The notes under the pieces were generated by a model that saw nothing but the letters and a program-made list of their open reading frames with translations, did no database searches and was not told the origin of the DNA. Both the position numbers and the translations under genes were made by a program. From Bacillota bacterium (GTDB lineage: Bacteria; Bacillota; Clostridia; Christensenellales; UMGS416), in contig JAEYRH010000003.1 in assembly GCA_023435705.1 (NCBI GenBank), forward strand, positions 248,001-312,000: a DNA stretch of 64,000 nt. Reading direction: 5' to 3'. Position 1 is the first letter of the stretch, and every line of letters starts with the position of its first letter. Positions 59,296 to 64,000 of the stretch are shown here, in pieces.

Positions 59296-60450
59296 CTAAA
59301 TGTCTTTTTCATACGTCCTGTAAACGCGGTATATGCGTGCTCCAGACTTGACCGCACTGTTCATTGAATAGATGTTGCGCTCGTCAATTGTGGAGATTTC
59401 AGCCCACTTATACTTTTTCCGCCTGGCTGCCTCATACACCCGCAGCGCCAGTGCGCCTGTTACGGCTTTGTTTTGGAAATCCGGCACCACGAACATCACG
59501 ATGAGCCTCAGGCCATCCACAACCCGGCCGGCCACCGGGAAGCCCTTGGCCCGCAGGCGCTCTTTCAACAGCCCAAGCAGCGCCGGCGAAACCATACGGC
59601 CGTTCATGCGCCGGATGATCTGGTTGTAGTCGGGCATCGCCAATACAAAGCCGATGGCTCGGTCACCGGAGCGGGCCAGATAGATCAGATCCATGTCGGC
59701 CATTGCCTTGAGCATGTTAGCCTCCGCACGGATGTCATCCTCAGTGGGTGGCGCCAACTGGTCGAGCAGCTCCGGCATGCCTGTGGAGAGCACATAGGTG
59801 ATGTCTTTCACTTCGCGCTCAAAGTGATGGTCCAGGTCCAGACGGTCCACCCGAAAACCGAAACGCTCCATCGCATGGTTGCAGATATTCTGGTATTTTT
59901 CCGGGTTGAATTGATCCATGCTGATGAAATACGCGAAATGGTCCTGTTGCTTTTGAAAGCCCCAGCTGGAAAAAAGCTTGTCGTAATATGCCGGGTTGTA
60001 TGTGCCAAACAGCACTGGCGGGCCGTCAAACCCTTGCACCAGCAGCCCCTTGCCGAAATCGTCATAGGTGTAGTTTTCCGGGCCAATCACCCGGTTCATG
60101 CCCCGGTCTGTCAGCCATTTGGCGGCAGCGTCCAGCAGGACGTTTGCCACAGCCTGGTCATCCACGCACTCAAAAAGCGACAAATACCCCTGCTGGTAGC
60201 CCTTCACCCGGTTCAGCTGCTCGTTGGTGCCCACCAGCACGCGGGCTGCGGGCTTGCCGTCGCGCCAAGCCATCAGGAAAGCCTGCTCGCCGTTGTCAAA
60301 CAAGGCGTTGTGGATCCCCATCAGCGACTTCAACTGGTCGGATATCAGAGGTGGCACAAAATTGGGGTCATTTTCATAGATCTGCCATGCGAAACGGATG
60401 AACGCGTCAATTTGCCGGCGCGTCTTTTTGAGCTCCCGGATTTCAATCAA
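59296..60450 (-). CDS. GNAT-fold protein, YghO-like
   Basis: 384 residues, TTG start with GAGGAG eight bases upstream. The N-terminal region (QIDAFIRFAWQIYENDPNFVPPL) and the GPENYTYDDFGKGLLVQGFDGPPVLFGTYNPAYY motif mark a family of long GNAT-like proteins (YghO type) common in bacteria. The C-terminal part (VVPDFQNKAVTGALALRVYEAARRKKYKWAEISTIDERN) has the acetyl-CoA-loop position but without the usual GxGxG/A. Substrate unknown. It lies between the LysM gene and spoIIGA, on the opposite strand from the latter. Confidence 0.7.
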   Translation of the reverse strand: MIEIRELKKTRRQIDAFIRFAWQIYENDPNFVPPLISDQLKSLMGIHNALFDNGEQAFLMAWRDGKPAARVLVGTNEQLNRVKGYQQGYLSLFECVDDQAVANVLLDAAAKWLTDRGMNRVIGPENYTYDDFGKGLLVQGFDGPPVLFGTYNPAYYDKLFSSWGFQKQQDHFAYFISMDQFNPEKYQNICNHAMERFGFRVDRLDLDHHFEREVKDITYVLSTGMPELLDQLAPPTEDDIRAEANMLKAMADMDLIYLARSGDRAIGFVLAMPDYNQIIRRMNGRMVSPALLGLLKERLRAKGFPVAGRVVDGLRLIVMFVVPDFQNKAVTGALALRVYEAARRKKYKWAEISTIDERNIYSMNSAVKSGARIYRVYRTYEKDI

Positions 60451-60707
60451 TAAGGCATCTCCTCTCCGATAATGGTATGAATGATGACAGTCTTATATTA
60501 GCTTATTTTCGCATCGAATGGAACCAATATTCACGAAGGACAATAATTTGGTTAACCTTTTCTGCTGCGCCTAGCATGTGTGTATTGAGGGAAAAACCCC
60601 CTGGATTTTACATAAGTTACCCACAACATGACGCGCCAAACAACATTTTCCAAACTGTTGATATATTAGAATGAGTTCACATATTGATAGGGTAGAGGTT
60701 TCCGGTG

Positions 60708-61502
60708 ATGGGCAGGGTATATCTGGAGCCTGTGTTCGCGGTCAACATGATGATGAACCTGTTGGTGCTCGCCATTGCCGGAAGGCTCTCAGGCCAGCGG
60801 GCCAGGCTGCTCCGTTATTTGCTTGCGTCGGCTCTCGGAGGGTTGTACGCAGCTGCGGCTCTGCTGCCATTTTGTGTGGTTCTGGAAGGGATCGTGCCCA
60901 AAGTGATGCTGTCAGCTTTGATGGTGCTCATAGCCTGGCGGGTGAAGAACTGGCTCACATTGCTGAAAGGTTGGGGCTCCATCGTGGGTGTGACGGCGGT
61001 GGGTGGCGGTGGGGCGCTGGCTGCAGAGGTTTTGTTGGATAGCCTGGGCTCCACGGCCGGCACTGTGCGGCTGAGCCACAATGCGCTGCTGCTGGCATTG
61101 CTCGGTGCTAGCGCGATGATCGTGTTTTCTGCCTCAGCGCTGCGCAGGCGCGGAGGATCGGGCCATCGGGTTGCCGTGAGGGTGTGGTTTGGAGGCAAGC
61201 GTATGGAGCTTGATGGGTTGTTGGACACCGGCAACCTGCTCCGGGAACCATTCTCCGGTTTGCCGGTGATTCTGCTGGACAGGAAGTTAGCGCTTCGGCT
61301 TGACAATGGCGGAGAAGCTGTGGAAGTGCCTTTCAGTACGGCGGGTGACGGCATTGCCACGGTGCGGGCTGTTCCTGCCGACCGTGTGGAGGTGCTGTTG
61401 CGGGGCCGTTGGCGCAACGCAGGAGATATGTATCTGGCAGCGAGTGGCAGTACATTTGCTGGTGGTGTGGAAGCTTTGCTGCCGCCGGCGGTGCTGGAGT
61501 AG
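60708..61502 (+). CDS. spoIIGA: SpoIIGA, pro-sigma-E processing protease
   Basis: 264 residues from the ATG at 60708; the GTG just before is possible. Five membrane segments in the first 150 residues (LEPVFAVNMMMNLLVLAIAGRL...), then a cytoplasmic aspartic-protease-like domain with the catalytic Asp in LDGLLDTGNLLREPFSG. It is a dimeric membrane protease that removes the pro-peptide of SigE in the mother cell on a signal from SpoIIR. sigE follows after 25 bases, the conserved spoIIG order. Convincing Spo0A boxes were not found in the 250-bp upstream gap. Confidence 0.93.
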   Translation: MGRVYLEPVFAVNMMMNLLVLAIAGRLSGQRARLLRYLLASALGGLYAAAALLPFCVVLEGIVPKVMLSALMVLIAWRVKNWLTLLKGWGSIVGVTAVGGGGALAAEVLLDSLGSTAGTVRLSHNALLLALLGASAMIVFSASALRRRGGSGHRVAVRVWFGGKRMELDGLLDTGNLLREPFSGLPVILLDRKLALRLDNGGEAVEVPFSTAGDGIATVRAVPADRVEVLLRGRWRNAGDMYLAASGSTFAGGVEALLPPAVLE

Positions 61503-61527
61503 GATATGCTATATGGGAGGTTGTGAC

Positions 61528-62235
61528 ATGGCCAGGTTCATCGAATGGTTGAGAGCGCTTATATTCCGCGTAACTGCACGGCTGCAGGGTGTCTATTACA
61601 TTGAGGGCAGTCAGCCCCTTCCTCCGCCGCTGAAGCCCAGGGAGGAGAGCGAGTATTTGCGCAGGTTGCGCGAGGGGGATGAAAGCGTTCGCACGATGCT
61701 GATCGAGCGCAACCTGAGGCTTGTGGTCTACATCGCCCGCAAATTCGACAACACCGGCGTTGGTTTGGAAGACCTGATCTCCATTGGCACGATCGGTTTG
61801 ATCAAGGCGGTAAACACTTTTGACCCGGTGAAGAAAATCAAGCTTGCCACCTATGCCTCCCGGTGCATCGAGAACGAGATTCTGATGCACCTGCGGCGCA
61901 GCGCCCGGTCTCGCAGCGAGGTGAGCTTCGATGAGCCGTTGAACACCGATTGGGACGGCAATGAGCTGCTGCTTTCCGATATTTTGGGCACCGATACCGA
62001 TCTTGTGTATTCCAGCATTGAGGAGGATGTGGACATGCAGCTGCTGCGTGTGGCCATGCAGCGGCTCAACTCCCGCGAGCGCAACATCATGCAAATGCGT
62101 TTCGGGCTGTCAGGCCATGCCAGGCGCACGCAGAAAGAGGTCGCAGTAATCCTGGGGATCTCGCAATCATACATTTCCAGGCTTGAAAAAAGGATCATCA
62201 CACGGTTAAAGAGGGAAATGTCCAAAATGGCTTGA
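61528..62235 (+). CDS. sigE: Sporulation sigma factor SigE precursor
   Basis: 235 residues from the ATG at 61528, six or so bases after GGGAGG. The first 25 or so residues are an amphipathic membrane-binding pro-peptide, removed near the YYIEGSQPLPPPL stretch by SpoIIGA. Region 2 (ERNLRLVVYIARKFDNTGVGLEDLISIGTIGLIKAVNTFDP, then KLATYASRCIENEILMHLRR) and region 4 (SRERNIMQMRFGL... KEVAVILGISQSYISRLEKRI) are nearly those of Bacillus SigE. It directs early mother-cell transcription. sigG, which often follows, is absent here. Confidence 0.97.
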   Translation: MARFIEWLRALIFRVTARLQGVYYIEGSQPLPPPLKPREESEYLRRLREGDESVRTMLIERNLRLVVYIARKFDNTGVGLEDLISIGTIGLIKAVNTFDPVKKIKLATYASRCIENEILMHLRRSARSRSEVSFDEPLNTDWDGNELLLSDILGTDTDLVYSSIEEDVDMQLLRVAMQRLNSRERNIMQMRFGLSGHARRTQKEVAVILGISQSYISRLEKRIITRLKREMSKMA

Positions 62236-62261
62236 TTTTTTCAGCTTTCTGATCTTATGTA

Positions 62262-62288
62262 CAAGCACTCATCAAGGATGAGTGCTTG
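62262..62288. terminator. Hairpin between sigE and the convergent small gene
   Basis: CAAGCACTCATC (62262-62273) and GATGAGTGCTTG (62277-62288) form a perfect 12-pair stem with an AAG loop. There is no T run, so ending of transcription is presumed from position between convergent genes. Confidence 0.6.
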
Positions 62289-62298
62289 GCTGATGGGA

Positions 62299-62568
62299 TC
62301 AGTCGTAGTACTTCTTGTCGTGGCGGTCGTCGATCGGAACCACTTTGACAATGACTTTGAGAGGGAACTCAAACTTGCACTTCTTCTCATCGGAGAAGCA
62401 GGGCTTTTTGGGATGCTTCTTGCACTTGTCACGCTCGTCATATTCGTACTCGTCATCCATTTCCTTCTCGTCGTCCCATTCTTTTTCCTCGTCCCAAATC
62501 CGTTTTTCCTCACGGGAGTTGTAGCCATCGTTGCGCCCGTTGTTTTCGATACGGCGATAGTATGCCAT
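62299..62568 (-). CDS. Charged Cys-containing small protein, spore-surface candidate
   Basis: 89 residues, unrecognised. AAAGGAG lies nine bases upstream of the ATG on the minus strand; the overlapping plus-strand frame has no such site. Very acidic and Tyr/Trp-rich in the first half (WDEEKEWDDEKEMDDEYEYDERDK), then three Cys among lysines (CKKHPKKPCFSDEKKCKFEFP) and a beta-like end (LKVIVKVVPIDD). Composition recalls Clostridia coat or exosporium proteins. It lies next to sigE and a BclA-type gene, which supports a spore role, but function is unknown. Confidence 0.6.
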   Translation of the reverse strand: MAYYRRIENNGRNDGYNSREEKRIWDEEKEWDDEKEMDDEYEYDERDKCKKHPKKPCFSDEKKCKFEFPLKVIVKVVPIDDRHDKKYYD

Positions 62569-62757
62569 GATGATTCTCCTTTACAGTGATTTGAGCCTGT
62601 GCTCACTCATATCATATGAATTGCATCCTTCAGGCGTTCCTTGCGGATATATTCATGTATCCTGCTTAGGATATCTGCGGATGCATTCATTTGTAGGGAA
62701 AAGCTGCTGCCCGCTTGTTGCGGGCAGCAGGGGGTACGGGTATTCTTTCTTCGAGGG

Positions 62758-63462
62758 TCAGTCATTTTCTGATCTGCAGTTGATATCGCCGATCCGCTCC
62801 AGTGTGAGCTGGGCGCCTACGCTGGGCGCTGCGGCAAGCGTGATTGTCGTGAGGGTGGATGAGTTGCGCAGTGTGAGGATGTCTCCTCTTCTCAGGCTCA
62901 GAAGCACTTTGCCGGAGGTCTCTGACGGCACGGTTGCAACAGGTATTGTTGTGGCGGGATCCACAATCCCATTGACCGCAAGAGAGATAAAGCCGCCGGC
63001 TCCAGCTGTGGCATTCACCCCATAATACACTTGATACACCCCGGACTTCTGTATGAGCACCTGAGGGGTGCCGGGAGCATGGGTGATGTTCCGAAGCGGC
63101 CCGTTGTTGCTGAACACCACATCGGTGTTGGGTGCAACCGCAGTCGTGGTGGTTGTCAGGGAGTAGACATAACCAAAGGCTGCCAACTCCACATCATCAT
63201 TGCGATGTTTGTCCTCATCGCACTCGTCGTGCTTTTTATCCTCTCTGGGCCAGAACCACCAGGGTGGCGGGCACTTGCACCAATCATGGCAATGGGGGCA
63301 CTTATCGTCTTTCCGATCGTCGTCACAGTGCTTCTTCCGTCTGTCACAATCCTCGAAGTCATCGAATCGGCGGTGCTCCTCATAATAACGGCGTTGTTCG
63401 CATTCGCGAGGTTCCCTGCCGGAGCTTTGCCTGTTTTGTTCACCATATTCAGATCTTGGCAT
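62758..63462 (-). CDS. BclA-type C-terminal domain protein with Cys/His-rich N-terminus
   Basis: 234 residues from the ATG at 63462, which has AAAGGAG nine bases upstream. Residues 1-90 are charged with a Cys/His cluster (DKCPHCHDWCKCPPPWWFWP at about 54-72). Residues 91-234 match the trimeric BclA C-terminal domain of exosporium glycoproteins: GYVYSLTTTTTAVAPNTDVVFSNNG, VLIQKSGVYQVYYGVNATAGAGG, ISLAVNGIV, SGKVLLSLRRGDILTLRNSS and GAQLTLERIG. The usual collagen-like GXX stalk is missing and replaced by the Cys/His segment. Likely on the spore surface. Confidence 0.8.
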   Translation of the reverse strand: MPRSEYGEQNRQSSGREPRECEQRRYYEEHRRFDDFEDCDRRKKHCDDDRKDDKCPHCHDWCKCPPPWWFWPREDKKHDECDEDKHRNDDVELAAFGYVYSLTTTTTAVAPNTDVVFSNNGPLRNITHAPGTPQVLIQKSGVYQVYYGVNATAGAGGFISLAVNGIVDPATTIPVATVPSETSGKVLLSLRRGDILTLRNSSTLTTITLAAAPSVGAQLTLERIGDINCRSEND

Positions 63463-63655
63463 GTGGAATACTCCTTTCCTATTTGGATATACCGTTTGAT
63501 ACATGATATGAACATGCCTTGGGATATGCCAAAGGATATATGAACTCAATCATTCGGTGCCCCTTTGAGCGTGTTGGATAGATGGGTAATCACCCTGCAG
63601 GCGCAGTCCTCATATGATGTATCATTGATCATGGTCATGTTTGGAAGGAGGCTCT

Positions 63656-64000
63656 ATGATGTCGGTTGCAAAACCCAACCAAAATCCCAATCGTAAGTTC
63701 TGTTATACCTACTGGTGTTATTGCGATTGGTACGATGAATGCCAGATGAATAAACGTAACAAGCATGCTGATGGCGATTGCTGCGATGGCGACCATGACT
63801 CGGAAGAACCTGATGATCCACCACACAGGATGTATCCGGATCGTGCGGTGGAAAGAACCACCGGTGAGGAACGTTATGAAGAAATGAGGAGCCGCAAGCC
63901 CAAGGACCCGCCCTATGAAGTGGAAGTGCGATTTGAGGACGACGATAACCAATGGGGCGATGACCATATAACACACCGTGACGAACAGAATGAAGAGCAT
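63656..64000 (+). CDS. Cys/Tyr/Trp-rich acidic protein, 3' end missing
   Basis: The frame is open from ATG 63656 (or ATG 63659) to the right edge: 115 codons without a stop. GGAAGGAGG lies just upstream and supports this strand. The N-terminus is aromatic and Cys-rich (FCYTYWCYCDWYDECQ), then DGDCCDGDHDSEEPDD and a highly charged tail. An antisense frame here looks hydrophobic only because it mirrors these codons and has no ribosome binding site. It resembles the two charged Cys proteins to the left, so a spore-surface role is possible. No family recognised. Confidence 0.55.
   Translation, partial: MMSVAKPNQNPNRKFCYTYWCYCDWYDECQMNKRNKHADGDCCDGDHDSEEPDDPPHRMYPDRAVERTTGEERYEEMRSRKPKDPPYEVEVRFEDDDNQWGDDHITHRDEQNEEH

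Noticed and set aside
60451..60707. Spo0A boxes in front of spoIIGA.
   Set aside because: Expected by analogy, but I found no good TGTCGAA match; TTCGCATCGAA and TGACGCG are too far off to report.
62257..62589. Plus-strand frame overlapping the small charged protein gene.
   Set aside because: Hydrophobic antisense of Asp/Glu/Lys codons; the minus frame has AAAGGAG at correct spacing.
63635..64000. Hydrophobic minus-strand frame at the right edge that looks like a membrane protein.
   Set aside because: It mirrors GAT/GAA/CGT-rich codons of the plus-strand acidic protein, has no ribosome binding site in view, and GGAAGGAGG supports the plus-strand gene.

Overview
The window looks like a chromosomal segment of a GC-rich, endospore-forming Bacillota, most likely a member of the Clostridia. 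The sporulation genes point there: spoIIGA-sigE, a CotF-type coat protein, TepA with a YlzJ-like partner, a four-LysM SafA-like protein and a protein with a BclA-type C-terminal domain. So do strong AGGAGG ribosome binding sites, several TTG starts, CggR control of glycolysis, and ECF transporters of the kind that share an energizing module. An anaerobic lifestyle is suggested, not proven, by a RACo/RamA-like corrinoid-activator homologue. I cannot name the species.

Layout. 0-2 kb: end of a DUF4037 gene, a CotF-like coat gene, a GNAT acetyltransferase and a stretch of stem-loop repeats. 2-7.1 kb: the glycolytic operon cggR-pgk-tpiA-gpmI on the minus strand, led by a promoter with a CggR-like operator; gapA is absent from its usual place. 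7-15 kb: S41-like protease, ispE with a coupled GNAT, two degV paralogues, DUF1836, smpB, trpB2 and rpsT (TTG start). 15-19 kb: an ECF S component and two adjacent lipoprotein genes (WG-repeat and PstS-like). 19-25.4 kb: minus-strand block AIR-synthase-like/ligA/pcrA/yerC-like plus an FAH-family enzyme. 25.5-28 kb: one AT-rich gene coding for a SIR2-like domain joined to a P-loop NTPase, a likely horizontally acquired defence gene. 28-37.4 kb: tgt, murI, GNATs, truA, an acyltransferase-like gene, two CPBP membrane proteases and proA. 37.5-43.5 kb: a complete oligopeptide ABC transporter operon.

43.5-45.7 kb: a compact three-gene operon with its own strong promoter and terminator. It encodes a DUF2089 regulator and two proteins made almost wholly of tetrapeptide (x-G-x-V/I/L) repeats with a 16-residue super-period. 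All three share a short SHOCT-like segment. This is the best candidate here for an undescribed system. 45.7-49.3 kb: zinc-dependent phospholipase-like gene, an ABC exporter, and queT behind a preQ1-riboswitch-like leader; with tgt this makes a queuosine salvage pair. 49.4-54 kb: a GldA/GldF/GldG-like ABC system with a DUF4340 protein. 54-64 kb: RACo-like ferredoxin-ASKHA protein, GDT1-type transporter, tepA-ylzJ, DUF975, LysM protein, GNAT-like protein, spoIIGA-sigE, and three Cys- and charge-rich genes that look like spore-surface components, the last running off the right edge.

No rRNA, tRNA, transposase or CRISPR array was recognised. All family assignments are from reading motifs by eye; no database search was run.
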